Shown here piece after piece: positions 46,141 to 61,600 of a stretch of 64,000 nt of DNA; positions within the stretch are counted from its first letter, which is position 1; the number at the start of each line of letters is the position of its first letter. Both the position numbers and the translations under genes were made by a program. Source of the stretch: Bombus terrestris (lineage: Eukaryota > Arthropoda > Insecta > Hymenoptera > Apidae); assembly GCF_910591885.1 (NCBI RefSeq), contig NW_025963577.1, positions 62,001-126,000 on the forward strand, in the 5' to 3' direction. Under the pieces are notes generated by a model. That model was not told where the DNA came from. It saw nothing but the letters and a program-made list of their open reading frames with translations, and searched no databases.

Positions 46141-46698
46141 TTACGTAATAACGTATAACGTTATATAGTATTGCCATATCACCTATAACGTTGTATATTA
46201 TTACGTACTAACGTATAACGTTATATACTATTACTATATAACGTATACCGTTATATAGTATTACTATATAACGTATAACGTTCTATACTATTACTATATA
46301 ACGCATAACGTTATATAATATTACTATATAACGTATAACGTTATATACTATTACTATATAACGTATAACGTTATATACTATTACTATATAACGTATAACG
46401 ATATATACTATTACATATTAACGTATAACGTTATATACTATTACGTAATAGCGTATAACGTTATATAGTATTACCATATCACGTATAACGTTGTATATTA
46501 TTACGTACTAACGTATAACGCTATATAGTATTACCATATCACGTATAACGTTGTATACTATTACGTAATAACGTATAACGTTATATACTATTACGTAATA
46601 ACGTATAACGTTATATAGTATTGCCATATCACGTATAACGTTGTATATTACTACGTACTAACGTATAACGTTATATACTATTACTATATAACGTATAC

Positions 46699-46735
46699 CG
46701 TTATATAGTAATAGTATATAACGTTATACTATTAC
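46699..46735 (-). repeat. Reverse-complement monomer with a fused, shortened exit, site 6
   Basis: Flipped loop GTAATAG (46708-46714), arm TATATAACG, flipped loop TTATA (46724-46728), then directly CTATTAC: the 9-bp arm expected between is missing. The 30-bp register moves by nine bases here. It looks like the same kind of event as sites 1-5 with an imprecise return. Confidence 0.82.
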
Positions 46736-47269
46736 TATATAACGCATAACGTTATATAATATTACTATATAACGTATAACGTTATATACTATTACTATAT
46801 AACGTATAACGTTATATACTATTACTATATAACGTATAACGTTATATACTATTACGTATTAACGTATAACGTTATATACTATTACTATATAACGCATAAC
46901 GTTATATAATATTACTATATAACGTATAACGTTATATACTATTACTATATAACGTATAACGTTATATACTATTACTATATAACGTATAACGTTATATACT
47001 ATTACGTATTAACGTATAACGTTATATACTATTACTATATAACGCATAACGTTATATAATATTACTATATAACGTATAACGTTATATACTATTACTATAT
47101 AACGCATAACGTTATATAATATTACTATATAACGTATAACGTTATATACTATTACTATATAACGTATAACGTTATATACTATTACTATATAACGTATAAC
47201 GATATATACTATTACATATTAACGTATAACGTTGTATATTATTACGTACTAGCGTGTAACGTTATATAC

Positions 47270-48488
47270 TATTACTATATAACGCATAACGATATATAAT
47301 ATTACTATATAACGTATAACGTTATATACTATTTCTATATAACGTATAACGTTATATGCTATTACTATATAACGTATAACGTTATATACTATTACTATAT
47401 AACGTATAACGATATATACTATTACGTATTAACGTATAACGTTATATACTATTACGTAATATCGTATAACGTTATATAGTATTACCATATAACGTATAAC
47501 GTTGTATATTATTACGTACTAACGTATAACGTTATATAGTATTACCATATCACGTATAACGTTGTATACTATTACGTAATAACGTATAACGTTATATACT
47601 ATTACTATATAACGTATACCGTTATGTACTATTACTATATAACGTATAACGTTATATACTATTACTATATAACGTATAACGTTATATACTATTACTATAT
47701 AACGTATAACGTTATATACTATTACTATATAACGTATAACGTTATATACTATTACTATATAACTTATAACGTTATATACTATTACTATATAACGTATAAC
47801 GTTATATACTATTACTATATAACGTATAACGATATATACTATTACGTATTAACGTATAACGTTATATACTATTACGTAATATCGTATAACGTTATATAGT
47901 ATTACCATATAACGTATAACGTTGTATATTATTACGTACTAACGTATAACGTTATATAGTATTACCATATCACGTATAACGTTGTATACTATTACGTAAT
48001 AACGTATAACGTTATATACTATTACTATATAACGTATACCGTTATGTACTATTACTATATAACGTATAACGTTCTATACTATTACTATATAACGCATAAC
48101 GTTATATAATATTACTATATAACGTATAACATTATATACTATTACTATATAACGTATAACGTTATATACTATTACTACATAACGTATAACGTTATATACT
48201 ATTACTACATAACGTATAACGTTATATACTATTACTATATAACGCATAGCGTTATATAATATTACTATATAACGTATAACGTTATATACTATTACTATAT
48301 AACGTATAACGTTATATACTATTACTATATAACGTATAACGATATATACTATTCCGTATTAACGTATAACGTTATATACTATTACGTAATAGCGTATAAC
48401 GTTATATAGTATTACCATATCACGTATAACGTTGTATATTACTACGTCCTAACGTATAACGTTATATACTATTACTATATAACGTATA
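47270..48488. repeat. Dispersed duplication, copy B (partner 28471-29689)
   Basis: Matches the block 18.8 kb upstream across about 40 monomers with no difference noticed by eye. The left flank differs: here it carries AGCGTGTAACG, also seen at 38890, while the copy at 28.4 kb has AACGTATAACG. The block has therefore been moved or converted as a mosaic and not copied with its neighbours. Confidence 0.85.
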
Positions 48489-50899
48489 ACGTTATATACT
48501 ATTACTATATAACGTATAACGATATATACTATTACGTACTATCGTATAACGTTATATACTATTACTATATAACGTATAACGATATATATTATTACGTACT
48601 AACGTATAACGTTATATACTATTACTATATAACGTATAACGTTATATACTATTACTATATAACGTATAACGTTATATACTATTACTATATAACGTATAAC
48701 GTTATATACTATTACTATATAACTTATAACGTTATATACTATTACTATATAACGTATAACGTTATATACTATTACTATATAACGTATAATGTTATATACT
48801 ATTACTATATAACGTATAACGATATATACTATTACATATTAACGTATAACGTTATATACTATTACGTAATAGCGTATAACGTTATATAGTATTACCATAT
48901 CACGTATAACGTTGTATATTATTACGTACTAACGTATAACGTTATATAGTATTACCATATCACGTATAACGTTGTATACTATTACGTAATAACGTATAAC
49001 GTTATATACTATTACGTAATAACGTATAACGTTATATAGTATTGCCATATCACGTATAACGTTGTATATTATTACGTACTAACGTATAACGTTATATACT
49101 ATTCCTATATAACGTATAACGTTATATACTATTACTATATAACGCATAACGTTATATAATATTACTATATAACGTATAACGTTATATACTATTACTATAT
49201 AACGTATAACGTTGTATACTATTACTATATAACGTATAACGTTATATACTATTACTATATAACGCATAACGTTATATAATATTACTATATAACGTATAAC
49301 GTTATATACTATTACTATATAACGTATAACGTTATATACTATTACTATATAACGTATAACGATATATACTATTCCGTATTAACGTATAACGTTATATACT
49401 ATTACGTAATAGCGTATAACGTTATATAGTATTACCATATCACGTATAACGTTGTATATTATTACGTACTAACGTATAACGCTATATACTATTACTATAT
49501 AACGTATAACGTTATATACTATTACTATATAACGTATAACGATATATACTATTACGTACTATCGTATAACGTTATATACTATTACTATATAACGTATAAC
49601 GTTATATACTATTACTATATAACGTATAACGTTATATACTATTACTATATAACGTATAACGTTATATACTATTACTATATAATGTATAACGTTATGTACT
49701 ATTACTATATAACGTATAACGTTATATACTATTACTATATAACGTATAACGTTATATACTATTACTATATAACGTATAACGTTATATACTATTACTATAT
49801 AACGTATAACGTTATATACTATTACTATATAACGTATAACGTTATATAGTAATGCCATATCACGTATAACGTTATATAATATTACTATATAACGTATAAC
49901 GTTATATACTATTACTATATAACGTATAACGTTATATACTATTACTATATAACGTATAACGTTATATACTATTACTATATAGCGTATAACCTTATATACT
50001 ATTACTATATAACGTATAACGTTATATAGTATTACTATATAACGTATAACGTTATATACTATTACTATATAACGTATAACGTTATATACTATTACTATAT
50101 AACGTATAACGTTATATACTATTACTATATAACGTATAACGTTATATACTATTACTATATAACGTATAACGTTATATACTATTACTATATAACGTATAAC
50201 GTTATATACTATTACTATATAACGTATAACGATATATACTATTACATATTAACGTATAACGTTATATACTATTACGTAATAACGTATAACGTTATATAGT
50301 ATTGCCATATCACGTATAACGTTGTATATTATTACGTACTAACGTATAACGTTATATACTATTCCTATATAACGTATAACGTTATATACTATTACTATAT
50401 AACGCATAACGTTATATAATATTACTATATAACGTATAACGTTATATACTATTACTATATAACGTATAACGTTATATACTATTACTATATAACGTATAAC
50501 GTTATATACTATTACTATATAACGAATAACGTTATATAATATTACTATATAACGTATAACGTTATATACTATTACTATATAACGTATAACGTTATATACT
50601 ATTACTATATAACGTACAACGATATCTACTATTCCGTATTAACGTATAACGTTATATACTATTACGTAATAGCGTATAACGTTATATAGTATTACCATAT
50701 CACGTATAACGTTGTATATTATTACGTACTAACGTATAACGTTATATACTATTACTATATAACGTATAACGTTATATACTATTACTATATAACGTATAAC
50801 GTTATATACTATTACTATATAACGTATATCGTTATGTACTATTACTATATAACGTATAACGTTATATACTATTACTATATAACTTATAACGTTATATAC

Positions 50900-53800
50900 T
50901 ATTACTATATAACGTATATCGCTATATACTATTACTATATAACGTATAACGATATATACTATTACGTATTAACGTATAACGTTATATACTATTACGTAAT
51001 AGCGCATAACGTTATATAGTATTACCACATCACGTATAACGTTGTATATTATTACGTACTAACGTATAACGTTATATACTATTACTATATAACGTATAAC
51101 GTTATATACTATTACTATATAACGTATGACGTTATATACTATTACTATATAACGTATAACGTTATATACTATTACTATATAACGCATAACGTTATATACT
51201 ACTACTATATAACGTATAACGTTATATACTATTACTATATAACCTATAACGTTATATACTATTACTATATAACGTATAACGTTATATACTATTACTATAT
51301 AACGTATAACGTTATATACTATTACTATATAACGCATAACGTTATATAATATTACTATATAACGTATAACGTTATATACTATTACTATATAACGTATAAC
51401 GATATATACTATTACGTACTATCGTATAACGTTATATACTATTACTATATAACGTATAACGATATATATTATTACGTACTAACGTATAACGTTATATACT
51501 ATTACTATATAACGTATAACGTTATATACTATTACTATATAACGTATAACGTTATATACTATTACTATATAACGTATAACGTTATATACTATTACTATAT
51601 AACGTATAACGTTATATACTATTACTATATAACGTATAACGATATATACTATTACATATTAACGTATAACGTTATATACTATTACGTAATAGCGTATAAC
51701 GTTATATTGTATTACCATATTACGTATAACGTTGTATATTATTACGTACTAACGTATAACGTTATATAGTATTACCATATCACGTATAACGTTGTATACT
51801 ATTACGTAATAACGTATAACGTTATATACTATTACGTAATAACGTATAACGTTATATAGTATTGCCATATCACGTATAACGTTGTATATTATTACGTACT
51901 AACGTATAACGTTACATACTATTCCTATATAACGTATAACGTTATATACTGTTACTATATAACGCATAACGTTATATAATATTACTATATAACGTATAAC
52001 GTTATATACTATTACTATATAACGTATAACGTTATATACTATTACTATATAACGTATAACGTTATATACTATTACTATATAACGCATAACGTTATATAAT
52101 ATTACTATATAACGTATAACGTTATATACTATTACTACATAACGTATAACGTTATATACTATTACTATATAACGTATAACGATATATACTATTCCGTATT
52201 AACGTATAACGTTATATACTATTACGTAATAGCGTATAACGTTATATAGTATTACCATATCACGTATAACGTTGTATATTATTACGTACTAACGTATAAC
52301 GTTATATACTATTACTATATAACGTATAACGTTATATACTATTACTATATAACGTATAACGTTATATACTATTACTATATAACGTATAACGTTATGTACT
52401 ATTACTATATAACGTATAACGTTATATACTATTCCTATATAACGTATAACGTTATATACTATTACTATATAACGCATAACGTTATATAATATTACTATAT
52501 AACGTATAACGTTATATACTATTACTATATAACGTATAACGTTATGTACTATTACTATATAACGTATAACGTTATATACTATTACTATATAACGTATAAC
52601 GTTATATACTATTACTATATAACGTATAACGTTATATACTATTACTATATAACGTATAACGTTATATACTATTACTATATAACGTATAACGTTATATACT
52701 ATTACTATATAACGCATAACGTTATATAATATTACTATATAACGTATAACGTTATATACTATTACTATATAACTTATAACGTTATATACTATTACTATAT
52801 AACGTATAACGTTATATACTATTACTATATAACGTATAACGTTATATACTATTACTATATAACGCATAACGTTATATAATATTACTATATGACGTATAAC
52901 GTTATATACTATTACTATATAACTTATAACGTTATATACTATTACTATATAACGTATATCGCTATATACTATTACTATATAACGTATAACGATATATACT
53001 ATTACGTATTAACGTATAACGTTATATACTATTACGTAATAGCGCATAACGTTATATAGTATTACCACATCACGTATAACGTTGTATATTATTACGTACT
53101 AACGTATAACGTTATATACTATTACTATATAACGTATAACGTTATATACTATTACTATATAACGTATGACGTTATATACTATTACTATATAAAGTATAAC
53201 GTTATATACTATTACTATATAACGCATAACGTTATATACTACTACTATATAACGTATAACGTTATATACTATTACTATATAACGTATAACGTTATATACT
53301 ATTACTATATAACGCATAACGTTATATAATATTACTATATAACGTATAACGTTATATACTATTACTATATAACGTATATCGCTATATACTATTACTATAT
53401 AACGTATCACGATATATACTATTACGTATTAACGTATAACGTTATATACTATTACGTAATAGCGTATAACGTTATATAGTATTACCATATCACGTATAAC
53501 GTTGTATATTATTACGTACTAACGTATAACGTTATATACTATTACTATATAACGTATAACGTTATATACTATTACTATATAACGTATAACGTTATATACT
53601 ATTACTATATAACGTATAACGTTATATACTATTACTATATAACGTATAACGTTATATACTATTACTATATAACGTATAACGATATATACTATTCCGTACT
53701 ATCGTATAACGTTATATACTATTACTATATAACGCATAGCGTTATATACTATTACTATATAATGTATAACGTTATATACTATTACTATATAACGCATAAC

Positions 53801-54250
53801 GTTATATAATATTACTATATAACGTATAACGTTATATACTATTACTATATAACGTATAACGTTATATACTATTACGTAATAACGTATAACGCTATATACT
53901 ATTACGTAATAACGTATAACGTTATATAGTATTGCCATATCACGTATAACGTTGTATATTATTACGTACTAACGTATAACGTTATATACTATTACTATAT
54001 AACGTATAACGTTATATACTATTACTATATAACGTATAACGTTATATACTATTACTATATAACGTATAACGTTATATACTATTACTATATAACGCATAAC
54101 GTTATATACTATTACTATATAACGTATAACGTTATATTCTATTACTATATAACGCATAACGTTATATAATATTACTATATAACGTATAACGTTATATACC
54201 ATTACTATATAACGTATACAGTTATATAGTATTACTATATAACGTATAAC
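50900..54250. repeat. Segmental duplication, copy A (partner about 58585-61600)
   Basis: Variant order matches 58585-61600 with offsets 7,635 (near 51060), 7,695 (51900-52300), 7,395 (near 53100) and about 7,365 (53700-54200). Differences are therefore whole monomers, including roughly ten extra in this copy between 52400 and 52870. Shared markers are TAACGCATAGCG, TAATGTATAACG, CGTATGACG, a TACTACTATA unit and CGTATACAG. Confidence 0.75.
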
Positions 54251-55199
54251 GTTCTATACTATTACTATATAACGCATAACGTTATATAATATTACTATAT
54301 AACGTATAACGTTATATACTATTACTATATAACGTATAACGTTATATACTATTACTATATAACGCATAACGTTATATAATATTACTATATAACGTATAAC
54401 GTTATATACTATTACTATATAACGTATATCGCTATATACTATTACTATATAACGTATCACGATATATACTATTACGTATTAACGTATAACGTTATATACT
54501 ATTACGTAATAGCGTATAACGTTATATAGTATTACCATATCACGTATAACGTTGTATATTATTACGTACTAACGTATAACGTTATATACTATTACTATAT
54601 AACGTATAACGTTATATACTATTACTATAAAACGTATAACGTTATATACTATTACTATATAACGTATAACGTTATATACTATTACTATATAACGTATAAC
54701 GTTATATACTATTACTATATAACGTATAACGATATATACTATTCCGTACTATCGTATAACGTTATATACTATTACTATATAACGCATAGCGTTATATACT
54801 ATTACTATATAATGTATAACGTTATATACTATTACTATATAACGCATAACGTTATATAATATTAGTATATAACGTATAACGTTATATACTATTACTATAT
54901 AACGTATAACGTTATATACTATTACTATATAACGTATAACGTTATATACTATTACGTAATAACGTATAACGTTATATAGTATTGCCATATCACGTATAAC
55001 GTTATATACTATTACTATATAACGTATAACGTTATATACTATTACTATATAACGTATAACGTTATATACTGTTACTATATAACGTATAACGTTATATACT
55101 ATTACTATATAACGCATAACGTTATATACTATTACTATATAACGTATAACGTTATATACTATTACTATATAACGCATAACGTTATATAATATTACTATA

Positions 55200-56425
55200 T
55201 AACGTATAACGTTATATACCATTACTATATAACGTATACAGTTATATAGTATTACTATATAACGTATAACGTTCTATACTATTACTATATAACGCATAAC
55301 GTTATATAATATTACTATATAACGTATAACGTTATATACTATTACTATATAACGTATAACGTTATATACTATTACTATATAACGTATAACGTTATATACT
55401 ATTACGTATTAACGTATAACGTTGTATATTATTACGTACTAACGTATAACGTTATATACTATTACTATGTAACGTATACCGTTATATAGTATTACTATAT
55501 AACGTATAACGTTATATACTATTACTATATAACGTATAACGTTGTATAGTATTACCATATAACGTATAACGAACGATATATACTATTACGTATTAACGTA
55601 TAACGTTATATACTATTACGTAATAGCGTATAACGTTATATAGTATTACCATATCACGTATAACGTTATATACTATTACGTACTAACGTATAACGTTATA
55701 TACTATTACTATATAACGTATAACGTTATATACTATTACTATATAACGTATAACGTTATATACTATTACTATATAACGCATAACGTTATATACTATTACT
55801 ATATAACGTATAACGTTATATACTATTACTATATAACGTATAACGTTATATACTATTACGTAATAACGTATAACGTTATATAGTATTGCCATATCACGTA
55901 TAACGTTGTATATTATTACGTACTAACGTATAACGTTATATAGTATTACCATATCACGTATAACGTTGTATACTATTACGTAATAACGTATAACGTTATA
56001 TACTATTACGTAATAACGTATAACGTTATATAGTATTGCCATATCACGTATAACGTTGTATATTATTACGTACTAACGTATAACGTTATATACTATTACT
56101 ATGTAACGTATACCGTTATATAGTATTACTATATAACGTATAACGTTATATACTATTACTATATAACGTATAACGTTGTATAGTATTACCATATAACGTA
56201 TAACGAACGATATATACTATTACGTATTAACGTATAACGTTATATACTATTACGTAATAGCGTATAACGTTATATAGTATTACCATATCACGTATAACGT
56301 TATATACTATTACGTACTATCGTATAACGTTATATACTATTACTATATAACGCATAACGTTATATAATATTACTCTATAACGTATAACGTTATATACTAT
56401 TACTATATAACGTATAACGTTATAT
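55200..56425. repeat. 2,077-bp-offset duplication, copy A (partner 57277-58502)
   Basis: Carries two AACGAACG insertions (55568-55575 and 56202-56209), the unit CGTATACAG, the GTAACGTATACCG unit and TACTCTATAACG. The same series recurs 2,077 bp downstream, and in part near 61580-62900. The offset is 69 monomers plus seven bases, accounted for by two 4-bp insertions and a 1-bp loss. Confidence 0.85.
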
Positions 56426-57276
56426 ACTATTACTATATAACGCATAACGTTATATAATATTACTATATAACGTATAACGTTATATACTATTACTATATAA
56501 CGTATATCGCTATATACTATTACTATATAACGTATCACGATATATACTATTACGTATTAACGTATAACGTTATATACTATTACGTAATAGCGTATAACGT
56601 TATATAGTATTACCATATCACGTATAACGTTGTATATTATTACGTACTAACGTATAACGTTATATACTATTACTATATAACGTATAACGTTATATACTAT
56701 TACTATATAACGTATAACGTTATATACTATTACTATATAACGTATAACGTTATATACTATTACTATATAACGTATAACGATATATACTATTCCGTACTAT
56801 CGTATAACGTTATATACTATTACTATATAACGCATAGCGTTATATACTATTACTATATAATGTATAACGTTATATACTATTACTATATAACGCATAACGT
56901 TATATAATATTACTATATAACGTATAACGTTATATACTATTACTATATAACGTATAACGTTATATACTATTACTATATAACGTATAACGTTATATACTAT
57001 TACGTAATAACGTATAACGTTATATAGTATTGCCATATCACGTATAACGTTGTATATTATTACGTACTAACGTATAACGTTATATACTATTACTATATAA
57101 CGTATAACGTTATATACTATTACTATATAACGTATAACGTTATATACTATTACTATATAACGTATAACGTTATATACTATTACTATATAACGCATAACGT
57201 TATATACTATTACTATATAACGTATAACGTTATATACTATTACTATATAACGCATAACGTTATATAATATTACTAT

Positions 57277-58502
57277 ATAACGTATAACGTTATATACCAT
57301 TACTATATAACGTATACGTTATATAGTATTACTATATAACGTATAACGTTCTATACTATTACTATATAACGCATAACGTTATATAATATTACTATATAAC
57401 GTATAACGTTATATACTATTACTATATAACGTATAACGTTATATACTATTACTATATAACGTATAACGTTATATACTATTACGTATTAACGTATAACGTT
57501 GTATATTATTACGTACTAACGTATAACGTTATATACTATTACTATGTAACGTATACCGTTATATAGTATTACTATATAACGTATAACGTTATATACTATT
57601 ACTATATAACGTATAACGTTGTATAGTATTACCATATAACGTATAACGAACGATATATACTATTACGTATTAACGTATAACGTTATATACTATTACGTAA
57701 TAGCGTATAACGTTATATAGTATTACCATATCACGTATAACGTTATATACTATTACGTACTAACGTATAACGTTATATACTATTACTATATAACGTATAA
57801 CGTTATATACTATTACTATATAACGTATAACGTTATATACTATTACTATATAACGCATAACGTTATATACTATTACTATATAACGTATAACGTTATATAC
57901 TATTACTATATAACGTATAACGTTATATACTATTACGTAATAACGTATAACGTTATATAGTATTGCCATATCACGTATAACGTTGTATATTATTACGTAC
58001 TAACGTATAACGTTATATAGTATTACCATATCACGTATAACGTTGTATACTATTACGTAATAACGTATAACGTTATATACTATTACGTAATAACGTATAA
58101 CGTTATATAGTATTGCCATATCACGTATAACGTTGTATATTATTACGTACTAACGTATAACGTTATATACTATTACTATGTAACGTATACCGTTATATAG
58201 TATTACTATATAACGTATAACGTTATATACTATTACTATATAACGTATAACGTTGTATAGTATTACCATATAACGTATAACGAACGATATATACTATTAC
58301 GTATTAACGTATAACGTTATATACTATTACGTAATAGCGTATAACGTTATATAGTATTACCATATCACGTATAACGTTATATACTATTACGTACTATCGT
58401 ATAACGTTATATACTATTACTATATAACGCATAACGTTATATAATATTACTCTATAACGTATAACGTTATATACTATTACTATATAACGTATAACGTTAT
58501 AT
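57277..58502. repeat. 2,077-bp-offset duplication, copy B (partner 55200-56425)
   Basis: Same ordered markers, with AACGAACG at 57645-57652 and 58279-58286. It differs by loss of one base in CGTATACGTTATATAG (about 57316, where copy A has CGTATACAGTT). It ends with TTATACTATA where copy A continues with TATTACTATA. A third, partly similar series carries AACGAACG at 61973-61980 and 62697-62704. Confidence 0.85.
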
Positions 58503-58584
58503 ACTTATACTATATAACGTATAACGTTATATACTATTACTATATAACGCATAACGTTATATACTATTACTATATAACGTATAA

Positions 58585-61500
58585 CGATATATACTATTAC
58601 GTATTAACGTATAACGTTATATACTATTACGTAATAGCGCATAACGTTATATAGTATTACCACATCACGTATAACGTTGTATATTATTACGTACTAACGT
58701 ATAACGTTATATACTATTACTATATAACGTATAACGTTATATACTATTACTATATAACGTATGACGTTATATACTATTACTATATAACGTATAACGTTAT
58801 ATACTATTACTATATAACGCATAACGTTATATACTACTACTATATAACGTATAACGTTATATACTATTACTATATAACGTATAACGTTATATACTATTAC
58901 TATATAACGTATAACGTTATATACTATTACTATATAACGTATAACGTTATATACTATTACTATATAACGCATAACGTTATATAATATTACTATATAACGT
59001 ATAACGTTATATACTATTACTATATAACGTATAACGATATATACTATTACGTACTATCGTATAACGTTATATACTATTACTATATAACGTATAACGATAT
59101 ATATTATTACGTACTAACGTATAACGTTATATACTATTACTATATAACGTATAACGTTATATACTATTACTATATAACGTATAACGTTATATACTATTAC
59201 TATATAACGTATAACGTTATATACTATTACTATATAACGTATAACGTTATATACTATTACTATATAACGTATAACGTTATATACTATTACTATATAACGT
59301 ATAACGTTATATACTATTACTATATAACGTATAACGATATATACTATTACATATTAACGTATAACGTTATATACTATTACGTAATAGCGTATAACGTTAT
59401 ATAGTATTACCATATTACGTATAACGTTGTATATTATTACGTACTAACGTATAACGTTATATAGTATTACCATATCACGTATAACGTTGTATACTATTAC
59501 GTAATAACGTATAACGTTATATACTATTACGTAATAACGTATAACGTTATATAGTATTGCCATATCACGTATAACGTTGTATATTATTACGTACTAACGT
59601 ATAACGTTATATACTATTCCTATATAACGTATAACGTTATATACTATTACTATATAACGCATAACGTTATATAATATTACTATATAACGTATAACGTTAT
59701 ATACTATTACTATATAACGTATAACGTTATATACTATTACTATATAACGTATAACGTTATATACTATTACTATATAACGCATAACGTTATATAATATTAC
59801 TATATAACGTATAACGTTATATACTATTACTATATAACGTATAACGTTATATACTATTACTATATAACGTATAACGATATATACTATTCCGTATTAACGT
59901 ATAACGTTATATACTATTACGTAATAGCGTATAACGTTATATAGTATTACCATATCACGTATAACGTTGTATATTATTACGTACTAACGTATAACGTTAT
60001 ATACTATTACTATATAACGTATAACGTTATATACTATTACTATATAACGTATAACGTTATATACTATTACTATATAACGTATAACGTTATGTACTATTAC
60101 TATATAACGTATAACGTTATATACTATTCCTATATAACGTATAACGTTATATACTATTACTATATAACGTATAACGTTATATACTATTACTATATAACGT
60201 ATAACGTTATATACTATTACTATATAACGTATAACGTTATATACTATTACTATATAACGCATAACGTTATATAATATTACTATATAACGTATAACGTTAT
60301 ATACTATTACTATATAACTTATAACGTTATATACTATTACTATATAACGTATATCGCTATATACTATTACTATATAACGTATAACGATATATACTATTAC
60401 GTATTAACGTATAACGTTATATACTATTACGTAATAGCGCATAACGTTATATAGTATTACCACATCACGTATAACGTTGTATATTATTACGTACTAACGT
60501 ATAACGTTATATACTATTACTATATAACGTATAACGTTATATACTATTACTATATAACGTATGACGTTATATACTATTACTATATAAAGTATAACGTTAT
60601 ATACTATTACTATATAACGCATAACGTTATATACTACTACTATATAACGTATAACGTTATATACTATTACTATATAACGTATAACGTTATATACTATTAC
60701 TATATAACGCATAACGTTATATAATATTACTATATAACGTATAACGTTATATACTATTACTATATAACGTATATCGCTATATACTATTACTATATAACGT
60801 ATAACGATATATACTATTACGTATTAACGTATAACGTTATATACTATTACGTAATAGCGTATAACGTTATATAGTATTACCATATCACGTATAACGTTGT
60901 ATATTATTACGTACTAACGTATAACGTTATATACTATTACTATATAACGTATAACGTTATATACTATTACTATATAACGTATAACGTTATATACTATTAC
61001 TATATAACGTATAACGTTATATACTATTACTATATAACGTATAACGATATATACTATTCCGTACTATCGTATAACGTTATATACTATTACTATATAACGC
61101 ATAGCGTTATATACTATTACTATATAATGTATAACGTTATATACTATTACTATATAACGCATAACGTTATATAATATTACTATATAACGTATAACGTTAT
61201 ATACTATTACTATATAACGTATAACGTTATATACTATTACTATATAACGTATAACGTTATATACTATTACGTAATAACGTATAACGTTATATAGTATTGC
61301 CATATCACGTATAACGTTGTATATTATTACGTACTAACGTATAACGTTATATACTATTACTATATAACGTATAACGTTATATACTATTACTATATAACGT
61401 ATAACGTTATATACTATTACTATATAACGTATAACGTTATATACTATTACTATATAACGCATAACGTTATATACTATTACTATATAACGTATAACGTTAT

Positions 61501-61600
61501 ATACTATTACTATATAACGCATAACGTTATATAATATTACTATATAACGTATAACGTTATATACCATTACTATATAACGTATACAGTTATATAGTATTAC
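58585..61600. repeat. Segmental duplication, copy B (partner about 50900-54250)
   Basis: Shorter copy of the block at 50.9-54.25 kb, with the same series of rare variants ending in the CGTATACAGTTATATAG unit at about 61581. The edges are approximate, because consensus monomers at the ends are not informative. Confidence 0.75.
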
